From: Pedobacter yulinensis
GTDB lineage: Bacteria; Bacteroidota; Bacteroidia; Sphingobacteriales; Sphingobacteriaceae
Assembly (NCBI RefSeq): GCF_003029735.1
Contig: NZ_KZ686270.1
Coordinates: 186,001-250,000 of the forward strand
Direction: 5' to 3'
Length of the DNA: 64,000 bases
The notes beneath the pieces are model-generated. The model searched no databases and was not told where the DNA came from. It saw nothing but the letters and a program-made list of their open reading frames with translations. The position numbers and the translations under genes are program-made. Shown here piece by piece: positions 26,252 to 35,178 of the stretch; the stretch's first letter is position 1; each line of letters opens with the position of its first letter.

Positions 26252-27250
26252 TTATGGTTTTTTACGGTGCAGAATTGAGAAATCGCTTGCTTCTTTCCTG
26301 ATCGTGTTGTGCAGCACGCCGAGGCCGGTGATCTCCATTTCTACCGTATCGCCGTCCTGCAGCCATTGTACCGGGTAAGCCGGGTCATTCAGCAGGCCGG
26401 TACCGTTGAGTTCCAGGAAACAGCCGGTGCCCACGGTGCCCGATCCAATCACGTCGCCGGGCAGTATATCGACGCCGTATGCGCAACGCTCAATGATCTC
26501 TGCAAATGTCCAGTCCATATCGGCCATGCTTCCTGCCGAGACCTCCCTGCCATTGATCCTGCATACCATTTTCAGGTCATAACTTGCACCTGTATGCCCG
26601 GCTTTAGGCGAAACGCGAAAAGGCTCCAGCTCATCGGGAGTGACCAGCCACGGGCCGATCACAGTAGAAAAATCTTTTCCTTTCGCCGGCCCCAGGTTCA
26701 GTTTCATTTCTTCCATTTGTAACGTGCGGGCGCTCATGTCGTTCATGATCATGTAACCCGCAATAAAGGCATCGGCCTCTTCAGCCCTGATGTTCCGTCC
26801 CTGGCGGCCAATTACGACAGCCACTTCCAGCTCAAAATCAAGCTTATCAAAGTGATCGGGCATACAGGCAATTTCTCCGGGCCCCTGAATGGCGTTATGG
26901 TTTGTGAAATAAAAGATGGGATACTGATCAAACTCGGGGATCATTTCTACCCGCCTGTTGCGTCGGGCCGCCTCTACATGTTGCCTGAATGCATAACCAT
27001 CGCGGCAGGATGTCGGGTGCGGTACAGGAGCAATCAATTCGTAAAAAACCTCCTCTTTTGCCTGGATGGCGGCCATTTTTATTTGCTGGTCAACCGCCTT
27101 GGCGCGATCCATCAGGTCAGGGCCGCCACGCAGAAATTCAGCCATGTTGTCTGGCAATTGCTTATCACAGCTGTGCAGGTTGTAGATATGTCCCTCTATA
27201 AAAACGCCAAGGTGTTCCGTTTCTTCGGTTTTGTACGATACGAGTTTCAT
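26252..27250 (-). CDS. Fumarylacetoacetate hydrolase family protein
   Basis: A 332-residue member of the FAH family, proposed to cleave fumarylacetoacetate to fumarate and acetoacetate as the last step of tyrosine breakdown. Metal-binding and fold motifs include DFELEVAVVIGRQGRN (about 138-153), YMIMNDMSAR and the SGTVGTGCFLE segment near residues 267-277. The ATG at 27250 is followed by a normal N-terminal domain start. It is the first gene of the leftward operon and divergent from hmgA and hppD, which supports the tyrosine pathway role. Confidence 0.88.
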   Translation of the reverse strand: MKLVSYKTEETEHLGVFIEGHIYNLHSCDKQLPDNMAEFLRGGPDLMDRAKAVDQQIKMAAIQAKEEVFYELIAPVPHPTSCRDGYAFRQHVEAARRNRRVEMIPEFDQYPIFYFTNHNAIQGPGEIACMPDHFDKLDFELEVAVVIGRQGRNIRAEEADAFIAGYMIMNDMSARTLQMEEMKLNLGPAKGKDFSTVIGPWLVTPDELEPFRVSPKAGHTGASYDLKMVCRINGREVSAGSMADMDWTFAEIIERCAYGVDILPGDVIGSGTVGTGCFLELNGTGLLNDPAYPVQWLQDGDTVEMEITGLGVLHNTIRKEASDFSILHRKKP

Positions 27251-27336
27251 TTGTTCAGGTCTTTGGTTAAATGATGTCTGTAAAGCTAAGAAAAATTACG
27301 CAGCAGGGAACTTTTCACACGCCCGGGCTATACGGG

Positions 27337-27344
27337 TACATTTG
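27337..27344 (+). promoter_or_regulatory. -7 promoter element in the hmgA upstream region
   Basis: TACATTTG, a full match to TAnnTTTG, 32 bases before the small ORF at 27377 and 229 bases before hmgA. The -33 region has only TTTT at a suitable distance. Confidence 0.38.
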
Positions 27345-27376
27345 TTTGCAATAAAAAAAAAGCCTACTTTAGTTAC

Positions 27377-27484
27377 ATGAAAGCAATGCAGAACTGCTGT
27401 TACCTGAACCTGCCGGCCGAAGAAGGCCGCGCGGTTTACCGCAGCCGCATGCTTTCAAAACTCGTCTTTGCGCAGTATTCTTAA
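27377..27484 (+). CDS. Possible 35-residue peptide upstream of hmgA
   Basis: An open frame reading MKAMQNCCYLNLPAEE and ending LVFAQYS, placed just after a good -7 element and before hmgA. It contains an adjacent Cys-Cys-Tyr and several aromatic residues, so it might be a leader peptide for aromatic-amino-acid control, but there is no clear attenuator hairpin after it. Could equally be chance. Confidence 0.3.
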   Translation: MKAMQNCCYLNLPAEEGRAVYRSRMLSKLVFAQYS

Positions 27485-27573
27485 CTGCCTGCCATATTTT
27501 TTTGATAACCGGAAACGTTCAGGTGCGTTGCCTGTTTTTCATATACCCGATTATATAACCAAATAGTGTTTCT

Positions 27574-28731
27574 ATGCCAATTTATCACCAACTGGGCCAG
27601 GTGCCCCACAAGCGGCACACCATATTTCGCAAACCTGATGGCGGTTTGTATGCCGAAGAACTGGTCTCTACCGAAGGGTTTTCCAGTTTATATTCGCTCG
27701 TTTATCATTGTCACCCTCCCACACTTGTCAAATCGCTGGGCGAACCTTACAGCGTGGCGCCGCAGATTGCACAAGATAAACACCTGAAGCACACCAGCCT
27801 GATCGGTTTCCGGATCCAACCTGCTCAGGACTATCTTGAAAGCCGAAAACCCGTGCTCGTCAATGCCGACCTGCATATCATCCTGGCTGCTCCCCAGGCC
27901 TCGATGACCGCGTACTTCTACAAGAACAGCGAGGCAGACGAGATGATCTTTATCCATGAAGGATCGGGCACACTGAAAAGTGGCTTTGGCGAGCTTAAAT
28001 TTTCTTATGGTGATTACCTGGTCATTCCGCGTGGCACGATTTACCAGATGCATTTTGATACGCCGGAAAACAGGCTGCTCATTGTAGAAAGCTTCAGCCC
28101 GATCAGGAGTCCGAAACGTTATCGGAATGCTTTTGGGCAGCTGGAAGAGCACTCGCCTTATTGTGAACGCGACATCCGCAGGCCCGAAAACCTGCAGACC
28201 TTTGATGAGACAGGCGATTTCCGCGTACTGATCAAAAAACAAGGGCTGATCTATCCGTATGTATACGGCACACACCCGTTTGATTATATAGGCTGGGATG
28301 GTTTTCACTATCCCTGGGCCTTCTCCATTCATGATTTCGAGCCCATTACCGGCAGGCTGCACCAGCCGCCGCCCGTGCACCAGACTTTCGAGGCCCATAA
28401 CTTTGTGGTCTGTTCTTTCGTACCGCGCAAGTACGATTACCACCCCGAGTCTATTCCGGCTCCATACAACCACAGCAATGTAGACAGCGATGAGGTGCTG
28501 TATTACGTAGACGGCGATTTCATGAGCCGGAAAAGCGTGGTAAAAGGCCAGATTACGCTGCATCCGGGAGGCATACCACATGGCCCGCATCCTGGAACCG
28601 TTGAAAAATCGATCGGCCAGGAATCGACAAAAGAACTGGCGGTAATGATCGACTCTTTCAGGCCGCTGATGATTACAGCCGATGCCATGAGCATCGAAGA
28701 CGAGAACTATCATAAAAGCTGGGTTCAGTAA
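27574..28731 (+). CDS. hmgA: Homogentisate 1,2-dioxygenase
   Basis: A 385-residue homogentisate dioxygenase that opens the homogentisate ring to maleylacetoacetate with Fe(II) and oxygen. The cupin-type chain shows the family segments ADEMIFIHEGSGTLKS (about 122-137), DYLVIPRGTIYQMHF, and the iron-site region FVPRKYDYHPESIPAPYNHSN-like motif (about 286-306), with HPGGIPHGPHPG toward the end. It is slightly shorter than eukaryotic enzymes. hppD follows after 26 bases on the same strand. Confidence 0.93.
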   Translation: MPIYHQLGQVPHKRHTIFRKPDGGLYAEELVSTEGFSSLYSLVYHCHPPTLVKSLGEPYSVAPQIAQDKHLKHTSLIGFRIQPAQDYLESRKPVLVNADLHIILAAPQASMTAYFYKNSEADEMIFIHEGSGTLKSGFGELKFSYGDYLVIPRGTIYQMHFDTPENRLLIVESFSPIRSPKRYRNAFGQLEEHSPYCERDIRRPENLQTFDETGDFRVLIKKQGLIYPYVYGTHPFDYIGWDGFHYPWAFSIHDFEPITGRLHQPPPVHQTFEAHNFVVCSFVPRKYDYHPESIPAPYNHSNVDSDEVLYYVDGDFMSRKSVVKGQITLHPGGIPHGPHPGTVEKSIGQESTKELAVMIDSFRPLMITADAMSIEDENYHKSWVQ

Positions 28732-28757
28732 CACATGTACATCCTCAAAAACATCAT

Positions 28758-29885
28758 ATGACACAGACATTTGCAGAGAAGATTGCTGCCGCCCAAGATT
28801 TCCTGCCCATTAACGGCACCGATTACGTGGAATTTTACGTAGGCAACGCCAAACAGGCGGCGCATTACTATAAAACAGCCTTTGGCTTCCAGTCGCTGGC
28901 CTACGCCGGCCCTGAAACCGGGCAGCGCGACAAAGCATCTTACGTCTTGCAGCAGGGCAAGATCAGGATTGTGCTGACTACTGCGCTGAAATCAGAGCAC
29001 CCCGTAAGCGAACACGTGCGCAGACATGGCGACGGCGTGAAAGTCCTTGCCTTATGGGTTGAAGACGCATTCAAAGCTTTCGAAGAAACGACCAAACGCG
29101 GCGGCCGGCCCTACCTGGAGCCAACCGTTCTGACTGACAGCGACGGAGAGGTGCGTATGTCGGGAATCTACACCTACGGAGAAACGGTGCACCTGTTCGT
29201 AGAGCGAAAAAATTACACCGGCAGCTTCCTGCCGGGCTTCCGTAAATGGGAGAGCGATTACCAGCCAGAAGAAACCGGTTTGCTGTACATAGATCATTGC
29301 GTAGGCAATGTAGGCTGGAACAGGATGAATGAAACCGTAAAATGGTACGAAGAAGTGATGGGTTTTGTCAACATCCTGTCGTTCGATGACAAGCAGATCA
29401 ATACCGAGTATTCAGCCCTCATGAGCAAGGTCATGAGCAATGGCAATGGCTTTTCAAAATTCCCGATCAACGAACCGGCAGAGGGCAAAAAAAAATCGCA
29501 GATCGAAGAGTATCTCGAGTTTTACGAGGGTGAAGGCGTACAGCATATTGCCGTTGCCACCAAAGACATCGTTCAGACCGTGCGCGCGCTCAAAGCGCGG
29601 GGAGTCGAGTTTCTGGGGGCGCCACCTGAAAGCTATTATGGCATGCTGCCTGAACGGGTGGGCGAGATTGAAGAGGAGCTGGCGCCGCTCAGGGAACTGG
29701 GCATCCTGGTTGACCGCGATGAAGAAGGTTACCTGCTCCAGATTTTCACCAAACCGGTAGAAGACCGGCCTACACTGTTCTTCGAGATCATACAGCGAAA
29801 GGGGGCGCAGTCATTCGGCGCCGGGAACTTTAAAGCACTTTTCGAGGCGCTGGAACGCGAACAGGAATTGCGCGGCAACCTGTAA
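28758..29885 (+). CDS. hppD: 4-Hydroxyphenylpyruvate dioxygenase
   Basis: A 375-residue HPPD that converts 4-hydroxyphenylpyruvate to homogentisate, the substrate of the preceding enzyme. Two vicinal-oxygen-chelate domains are present; iron ligands are the His in IDHCVGNVGW (domain 2), the His in GVQHIAVAT and the Glu in LFFEIIQRKG near the C-terminus. ATG at 28758 follows hmgA closely, so the pair is an operon closed by the terminator at 29912. Confidence 0.95.
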   Translation: MTQTFAEKIAAAQDFLPINGTDYVEFYVGNAKQAAHYYKTAFGFQSLAYAGPETGQRDKASYVLQQGKIRIVLTTALKSEHPVSEHVRRHGDGVKVLALWVEDAFKAFEETTKRGGRPYLEPTVLTDSDGEVRMSGIYTYGETVHLFVERKNYTGSFLPGFRKWESDYQPEETGLLYIDHCVGNVGWNRMNETVKWYEEVMGFVNILSFDDKQINTEYSALMSKVMSNGNGFSKFPINEPAEGKKKSQIEEYLEFYEGEGVQHIAVATKDIVQTVRALKARGVEFLGAPPESYYGMLPERVGEIEEELAPLRELGILVDRDEEGYLLQIFTKPVEDRPTLFFEIIQRKGAQSFGAGNFKALFEALEREQELRGNL

Positions 29886-29911
29886 CCGGGCATCCCTATC
29901 GCGTGGCATAG

Positions 29912-29948
29912 AAGCCGGATTTCAATTCCTGAAGTCCGGCTTTTTTTT
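29912..29948 (+). terminator. Terminator of the hmgA-hppD operon
   Basis: Perfect 8-bp stem (29912-29919 with 29935-29942) with a 15-base loop, then a T tract to 29948. Confidence 0.85.
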
Positions 29949-30105
29949 GGCGCCGCCCGCCTTTGCATCCGGCGGCAGCCGAAACGCCACCGCCGCTTTA
30001 TAACGGTGAAACATTTTCAATAGAAAAGCGGTTCAGTTTGAAGAGAGCGGGTCTGGGTAGGTATTTTTTACTACTTTCGGCCTGATAAACCCAGCGCTAC
30101 CTAAC

Positions 30106-31020
30106 ATGCCAGCCAGGATCATTCACCGGATCGGACACTTTTGTATTTTACTGAAACACGCTTTCCGGCTTTTCAGAAGGAACGACCCGCTTCGGCTTGC
30201 AGGGGCAACCGCTTTTTTTGCAAATTTTGCCCTGCCGCCTATTCTGATCATCCTGATCCGGCTTTTCGGCGTCTTTACGGACCGCCGGGTGCTGGTATCC
30301 AGGCTTTTCGAACAGCTCGGGCATATCCTGGACGAAAGCAGCATTTTACAGATCCGCCAGACCTTGCGCAACATCCGCGATGTAAATCAGGCCTGGTACA
30401 TTACGCTGATCAGTTTTGTATTCTTTATTTTTGTTGCGACCACCCTGTTCAATGTCATTAAAAATTCTCTGAATCAAATCTGGTCGCTCGGTGTGAAAGA
30501 CAAGCCCGGCATCATGTTCAACCTGAAGCTGCGGGCTATTTCGTTTGTGGTCATCCTGCTGGCTGGCCTGTTGTTCTTCGTTGGGCTCCTGCTCGACAGC
30601 GTACAGGTCCTGATCGCCTCTTACCTGCGCGATGCCTCTCCCAGTTTCGGCCTGGTCATTACCTCGATCCTGAACCAGTTGATTTTTGTTGCAATTGTAA
30701 CGACCTGGTTTACGGTGCTTTTCAGGTTCCTTACCAACGGCCGCCCCCGTTGGGCCATTGCGCTGTCCGGAGGCATTCTCACCGGTGTGCTGTTTACGCT
30801 GGGCAAGTTCATACTTCGTATCCTGCTGCCTATGAGCAACATTGGCAATATTTACGGTGCCTCGGGCTCTATTGTGCTGATCATGCTCTTCGTATTTTAT
30901 TCTTCGTTCATTTTTTATTTTGGCGGCTGTTACATCAAAGTCCTGAGCATAGACCGCGAAAAAAATATCTCTCCGATCAAAGGCGCGTTTGAATACGAAC
31001 TGAAAGAAATCGACAAATAA
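30106..31020 (+). CDS. YihY/BrkB family membrane protein
   Basis: A 304-residue inner-membrane protein of the YihY/BrkB (virulence factor BrkB) family, with about six hydrophobic helices. Typical family features are the N-terminal LAGATAFFANFALPP segment, the central NSLNQIWSL motif and the C-terminal NIYGASGSIVLIMLFVFYSS helix. The function of the family is not settled. A weak -7 element, TACTTTCG, lies at 30072-30079. Confidence 0.85.
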   Translation: MPARIIHRIGHFCILLKHAFRLFRRNDPLRLAGATAFFANFALPPILIILIRLFGVFTDRRVLVSRLFEQLGHILDESSILQIRQTLRNIRDVNQAWYITLISFVFFIFVATTLFNVIKNSLNQIWSLGVKDKPGIMFNLKLRAISFVVILLAGLLFFVGLLLDSVQVLIASYLRDASPSFGLVITSILNQLIFVAIVTTWFTVLFRFLTNGRPRWAIALSGGILTGVLFTLGKFILRILLPMSNIGNIYGASGSIVLIMLFVFYSSFIFYFGGCYIKVLSIDREKNISPIKGAFEYELKEIDK

Positions 31021-31043
31021 AAAAGCCCGCGAAGGGCGGGCTA
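31019..31043 (-). terminator. Terminator of the porin-like gene
   Basis: Stem AGCCCGC (31024-31030) with GCGGGCT (31036-31042). On the minus strand it runs into a T tract, closing the leftward barrel gene; on the plus strand it follows the BrkB stop directly and may act both ways. Confidence 0.75.
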
Positions 31044-31064
31044 TGATCATTCAGGACCTGCCGA

Positions 31065-31655
31065 TTACAATACCCGCAGGGCAAGGCCCAGGGTAAACAA
31101 ATTCAGCTTCGTATCCGGGTACCCGTCTTTCGCAATTTTAGACAGGCCAAGTTCGTAACGCAGGTCAAGGCTGATACGGCGTATGTCTGCGCCTGCTCCA
31201 AACTGCCAGCCAAATGCCTGGTTTTTAAAATTTCCATTGTAAATATTTGAAGCTGCCTGGCCAAATTTCTGGTCTTTACTGAGAATGAAAGAAACCATGG
31301 GGCCCGTATTCAGCCTGGCGCCAATACCCGCCGCGCCGATCTTTGTACCAATCAGCAAGGGAACATCGATACTTGTAAAATTCACCTCGTTCACTTCGCC
31401 GGTCGCATCGCTGGTAAGTTCGGTGTTTTTACCAGAAAGGTAAAGTTCAGGCTGAAAATGAATGCCTGCGGCCCCAACCCGGCCCCACAGCCCTCCATAA
31501 AACCCAGTCCGGTTGTCGCTGCCGAAGCGGTTTTCTGTATTAAATTTGGCAAGGTTAACACCGGCCTTGACGCCGAGCTGGAAAGCAGGCACAACCTGCG
31601 CCGAAGCGGCGGCAGTCAGTCCAGCAAAAACGAAAGAAAGTAAAAGCTTTTTCAT
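31065..31655 (-). CDS. Outer-membrane beta-barrel (porin-like) protein
   Basis: A 196-residue predicted 8-stranded outer-membrane barrel. Signal peptide MKKLLLSFVFAGLTAAASAQ (residues 1-20), then alternating strands beginning FQLGVKAGVNLAKF and ending LGLALRVL with an aliphatic C-terminus as in PorT-like/OmpW-like barrels of this phylum. The ATG at 31655 is used; an earlier one would put 22 non-signal residues before the signal peptide. Function unknown. Confidence 0.8.
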   Translation of the reverse strand: MKKLLLSFVFAGLTAAASAQVVPAFQLGVKAGVNLAKFNTENRFGSDNRTGFYGGLWGRVGAAGIHFQPELYLSGKNTELTSDATGEVNEVNFTSIDVPLLIGTKIGAAGIGARLNTGPMVSFILSKDQKFGQAASNIYNGNFKNQAFGWQFGAGADIRRISLDLRYELGLSKIAKDGYPDTKLNLFTLGLALRVL

Positions 31656-31779
31656 GTGTATACAGATAAGGTTTAAGATTTTATTGCTAATTTTAACACC
31701 TGTTCGACTATCAAATATCACACCTAAAATTTAGCAAAGGAGGATTTTCCGCCCATTGCTTTCAAGCGCTCTCCTCTTC

Positions 31780-33537
31780 ATGACATTTGCCTTTAATATC
31801 TATGCAATTTTGCTGCTGGTGTCCGGACTGGCAATTTTGTGCATGTCCTCGCTGATCATCAGGCGGGAAAATGGCACCATGAAGTGGCTGGGCTGCACCT
31901 TGTTTTCAAATGCGGTATGGTCCATTGCCTATGGGTTCGAGCTGGCTTCGCCGACAGCCTGGCAGATGAAGTTTTTTACCAATATCGAATACCTTGGTAT
32001 TGCAACGCTTCCCGTATTCTGGTATTTGTTCTGCCTGAGCATGTGCAGCAAGGACGAGTGGTACGGCCGGACAAGGAATATGGCGCTGTTGTTTGTCGTT
32101 CCCTGTGTGACCATCCTGCTGGTGTGGACCAATTCCCTCCACCATTGGTATTACAGATCACATTCAGCCAATTTCATGGGGCCGTTCCCAATGGCTGATA
32201 TTGAGCCTGGCTGGTTCTACCGCTTTTTTACGGTATATTTTTATGGTTTACTGGCCCATGGCGTTTATTTGCTCATTATCAATTTCAGGCGAACCGATCC
32301 CATATACCGGGCACAGCATCACCTGATCCTGTTTGCGTCTTTCATTCCCTGGATCGCCAACATTCTTTATGTACTTGGCATCCGCCCGCTTGTCAACCTC
32401 GACCTGACCCCTTTCGCTTTCACCCTGACCATCATCATTGTGCTGATCGCTATTTACCGGTTTAAAATATTCGACGTCATACCGCTGGCGCGAGAAAAGG
32501 TACTTGACCTGATGCAGGACGGTTTTATCCTGCTCGACGAACGCGACCGGATGATCGATATCAATTCGGCAGCAAAACGTTTCCTGGGGCTCGGCGACCG
32601 GCTGATCGGAAGGTCGATCTACTCGTTTATTTCAGAAGAAAGCGAATTAACAGCTGCCATCAGGCAGAAAAAGCCGGGCAAGATCGAAGTGCGAACCGCG
32701 GCCACTACAGGCAAGCTTCAGCTTGAGGCCGAGCTGCGGTTTATGGACGACAGCAAGTTCAATGTTCCGGTTACGCTGGTCAAGATCCAGGACCTGACCA
32801 CGCTGCGGCAGGATGCGCTGCGGCTGAAGGAACAGGCCCACGAATTACAACAGCTCAACCAGCTGAAGGACACCATCTTTTCAGTTATTGCGCACGACCT
32901 TCGGGGGCCTCTGGTCAACTTGTCTGAGGTGATAAAAATGCTTTCGAAAGACCAGATCACGCTGGAGGAGTTCAAGGAAATTGCACCCGGCGTGAACCGC
33001 GATATCCTCTATACGACAGACCTGCTCGAGAATATTCTGCATTGGTCCCGCAGCCAGATGAAAGGTTTCGAACTGCAGAGAGACCATTTTAGCCTGAATG
33101 CCCTCGTGGAGCACGAGGCGGGTTACTATGAGCCTGCTGCCAAGGCCAAATCAATATCGATTACCAAAGACCTCGGCGCAGATTTGATCATCCATGCAGA
33201 TAAACTCATGATCCAGATTGTGGTACGCAACCTTGTTAACAATGCGATCAAATTCTGCCTTCCGGGCGGAAACATCCACCTCGCTACAAAGATTTCGGGC
33301 GGGATTGCGCAGCTGAGCATTGCTGATACCGGCATCGGAATTGCTCCCGAGCGCATTCCATCTATGTTTTCTTTCAGCAACCGCTCTACCCGCGGCACTC
33401 ACAACGAACGGGGCACCGGGCTCGGATTGCTGGTATGTAAAGACTTTATGATCAGGAATGGCGGCAGCATTACGGTAAAAAGCGCTCCGGGACAGGGAAC
33501 CACTTTTTGTATCAATCTTCCGCTGCCGGCGGCATAA
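31780..33537 (+). CDS. 7TM-PAS sensor histidine kinase
   Basis: A 585-residue sensor kinase: seven membrane helices in an N-terminal HisKA_7TM-type domain (about residues 5-225), a PAS domain (about 240-350, starting near LDLMQDGFILLDERDR), a phosphoacceptor domain with H372 in FSVIAHDLRGP and an ATPase domain with NLVNNAIKF, DTGIGIA and GTGLGLLV. The ATG at 31780 fits the family N-terminus. A TTG at 31756 with a purine-rich AAAGGAGGA 12 bases before it is an alternative start, which would be unusual in a phylum that rarely uses such sites. No response regulator is adjacent. Confidence 0.85.
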   Translation: MTFAFNIYAILLLVSGLAILCMSSLIIRRENGTMKWLGCTLFSNAVWSIAYGFELASPTAWQMKFFTNIEYLGIATLPVFWYLFCLSMCSKDEWYGRTRNMALLFVVPCVTILLVWTNSLHHWYYRSHSANFMGPFPMADIEPGWFYRFFTVYFYGLLAHGVYLLIINFRRTDPIYRAQHHLILFASFIPWIANILYVLGIRPLVNLDLTPFAFTLTIIIVLIAIYRFKIFDVIPLAREKVLDLMQDGFILLDERDRMIDINSAAKRFLGLGDRLIGRSIYSFISEESELTAAIRQKKPGKIEVRTAATTGKLQLEAELRFMDDSKFNVPVTLVKIQDLTTLRQDALRLKEQAHELQQLNQLKDTIFSVIAHDLRGPLVNLSEVIKMLSKDQITLEEFKEIAPGVNRDILYTTDLLENILHWSRSQMKGFELQRDHFSLNALVEHEAGYYEPAAKAKSISITKDLGADLIIHADKLMIQIVVRNLVNNAIKFCLPGGNIHLATKISGGIAQLSIADTGIGIAPERIPSMFSFSNRSTRGTHNERGTGLGLLVCKDFMIRNGGSITVKSAPGQGTTFCINLPLPAA

Positions 33538-33559
33538 AAAAAGGCCCCAAAGGGCCCTT
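33536..33559 (-). terminator. Terminator of the small coiled protein
   Basis: GC stem GGCCC (33543-33547) with GGGCC (33552-33556); on the minus strand it leads into a run of seven T. It also abuts the kinase stop on the plus strand. Confidence 0.65.
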
Positions 33560-33560
33560 G

Positions 33561-33860
33561 CTAATGTCCGGTGGCGTTATTGATCGCCTGCTGTTCTTTT
33601 AAAGCATCGACGTTGTTCTTACTGCCAAAGCTTTCAGTCTTCTCTGCAAAATAAGCCAGTATACCCTGAATGGCCTCGGTGTTGTCGGCAACGCGCTGGT
33701 GAATGTCAGGAAGGTCTGTTTCCAGCCGCTTGTCGCCAAGTTCAATATTGTCCACTTCAATCTTGGCTATTTTTTGAATCAGGGCCTGTCCGCTGTTCTG
33801 AAAATCTTCCAGCTCGCGGACAATTTTTTCCATCAGTTCGAATTTCTTTAATGTATCCAT
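33561..33860 (-). CDS. Small helical protein of unknown function
   Basis: A 99-residue soluble protein with heptad-like leucines and isoleucines in the first 45 residues (LKKFELMEKIVRELEDF and following), probably a coiled coil, and an Asn/Thr-rich end. No family recognised. It has its own terminator. A TTTGC/GCAAA palindrome lies upstream near 33909-33921. Confidence 0.65.
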   Translation of the reverse strand: MDTLKKFELMEKIVRELEDFQNSGQALIQKIAKIEVDNIELGDKRLETDLPDIHQRVADNTEAIQGILAYFAEKTESFGSKNNVDALKEQQAINNATGH

Positions 33861-34061
33861 AGTTAAAAGATTTCTTAGGTTATAAAATCAATTAACCATC
33901 AACACCGCAAATTGTTTGCAACGGCGTTTCGGCACTGCCCACCCGCCCGGGCCGGGCCACCCTGACATTGCATCTAAGTCAGCGCTGGCAGATTGAAACA
34001 GGGAAACCAGGCTTCCGGCCATTGCAGACGAATTGATGAGCTGGATTGTCCAGAATACAGA
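33861..34061. other. Intergenic stretch between two small leftward genes
   Basis: Contains the upstream region of the 99-residue gene, with the palindrome GCAAATTGTTTGC near 33907-33921, and no coding frame that I can support. Confidence 0.4.
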
Positions 34062-34280
34062 TCAGGATTCAACAACCTGAAAACTCACGAATTCGTTTTG
34101 GAGAAATTGTTCCAGGTCTGCAACATTCATTTTTACAGAGCCTGAAAAATTGATTCCGAGTTTACGCACGCCGGCATCACTTTCCAGCGTGACCTGGTCA
34201 TTTACTATGCTTACGATCTGGAACCGCTCAATGTTGTTGCTCCAGATTTGTCCTTCTGTCAGTTCGATACTTTTTTTCAT
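34062..34280 (-). CDS. Small protein of unknown function
   Basis: A 72-residue protein beginning MKKSIELTEGQIWSNN. It is beta-rich in pattern (RFQIVSIVNDQVTLES, KLGINFSGSVKM) and soluble. The ATG at 34280 is preferred over the open frame up to 34475, whose first 65 residues look non-coding. No family recognised. Confidence 0.5.
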   Translation of the reverse strand: MKKSIELTEGQIWSNNIERFQIVSIVNDQVTLESDAGVRKLGINFSGSVKMNVADLEQFLQNEFVSFQVVES

Positions 34281-34642
34281 TCGGATAGGTTTTAAACAGG
34301 CTTGGAATGGCAATGTATCCGGCCTGGTGTGTAGGAGAGCGGCAACCGCTAAGGTATCAAAACCCCTGCCCGATTCAAAATAATGTGCCGACCGCACCAC
34401 GCGGGGATCCATTGGTCGGTTCATTTTCTGCTGTTGTCCGGCTTCAGCATACCGGTTCGGTATAATTGGTAACAATTGAACGACGAAAACTTAACAAAAA
34501 CTTAACACGCTGAAAAACCGCGCGCTGCTTGCTTCAGTGGCACTAAATTACCCGTTTCCCGCATCATCTTGTTCAGGGCCGGTATGTGGCTGTTGCGTCC
34601 TCGCGCAGAATGATGTAAATTGATGTATCAACTACCAAACCT
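34281..34642. other. Intergenic region upstream of two divergent small genes
   Basis: No gene seen. It contains an inverted repeat CCGACC/GGTCGG (34388-34393 and 34414-34419) and a tandem ACTTAACA pair near 34488-34505. No consensus promoter found for either neighbour. Confidence 0.4.
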
Positions 34643-34999
34643 ATGGAAACTGCAACCGTTTATACTGCAAATAACGGCTCTCCTGCAGCGTTCAAAGCTG
34701 TCATTCACAGGCTGAACGAACTTTGCCGGCAAAAACTGAAAGGCTATGACGAAGGCATCTGTTACGGCATGCCTGCTTATAAACGCAATGGCGTGCCCGA
34801 ACTGGCTTTCGACTTCCGCGACAACTGTCTGAAGCTATATGTCATGAAGCACGACCTGCTGAACAGATTCAGGCAGCAGCTCAGGGGCTTATCGATCGGC
34901 AAAGGCTGCATTTGGTTTACGAGGCCTGAAGACCTGGACTTTGATGTAATCGGGCACATTCTCGATACCATCTGTGGCAGCAGCAGGACAGCACATTAA
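34643..34999 (+). CDS. DUF1801 (YdhG-like) domain protein
   Basis: A 118-residue DUF1801/YdhG-like protein, a small alpha/beta fold of unknown function related to frataxin-like folds. Recognisable motifs are EGICYGMPAYKRNG (about 38-51), the FDFRDNCLKLYVM strands and a C-terminal CIWFTRPEDLDFDVI segment. No catalytic residues can be named. Confidence 0.75.
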   Translation: METATVYTANNGSPAAFKAVIHRLNELCRQKLKGYDEGICYGMPAYKRNGVPELAFDFRDNCLKLYVMKHDLLNRFRQQLRGLSIGKGCIWFTRPEDLDFDVIGHILDTICGSSRTAH

Positions 35000-35010
35000 A
35001 AAATGCTCCG

Positions 35011-35106
35011 CTGCACAATATATGGCAGATCGGGGCGTCTATATATTGAGAGCGTTAATTTAGATGGCGGGGATGCTGCGAAGCGGCATCTCCGCTTTTT
35101 TGTTTT
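35011..35106 (+). repeat. Structured direct repeat, copy 1 (possible small RNA or terminator element)
   Basis: Near-identical to copy 2 at 35383-35475: 66 of 67 bases from 35034 to 35100 match, and the 10-base block CTGCACAATA stands at the same distance (23 bases) upstream in both. It can fold as stem CGTCTA (35036-35041) with TAGATG (35061-35066), directly followed by a 10-bp hairpin (35067-35076 with 35086-35095) and six T. Copy 1 follows the DUF1801 gene. Confidence 0.75.
35067..35101 (+). terminator. Terminator hairpin inside repeat copy 1
   Basis: Ten-base stem with a single G-T pair, 9-base loop TGCGAAGCG, and T tract 35096-35101. Serves the DUF1801 gene or a small RNA made from the repeat. 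Confidence 0.8.
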
Positions 35107-35178
35107 TCACTTATTTCTAAACATTCCGGCCGGGTGCGTGTCTTTAAAGCAGACTGTACACATCAAAATCACAACATC

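Larger units (their letters stand above)
27251..27573. other. Divergent region between the FAH-like gene and hmgA
   Basis: Holds a rightward -7 element (27337-27344), a 35-codon open frame (27377-27484) and, close to the FAH-like start, a minus-strand TAATTTTT (27291-27298) that is one base off the -7 consensus. No operator-like palindrome is obvious. Confidence 0.5.

Noticed and set aside
27688..28770. 360-codon open frame antisense to hmgA
   Set aside because: It mirrors a certain hmgA gene across its whole length and has no recognisable family; a codon-usage shadow.
30346..31050. 234-codon minus-strand frame antisense to the BrkB gene
   Set aside because: Rich in Gln, Asn, Arg and Glu as expected from the reverse of hydrophobic codons; no motif.
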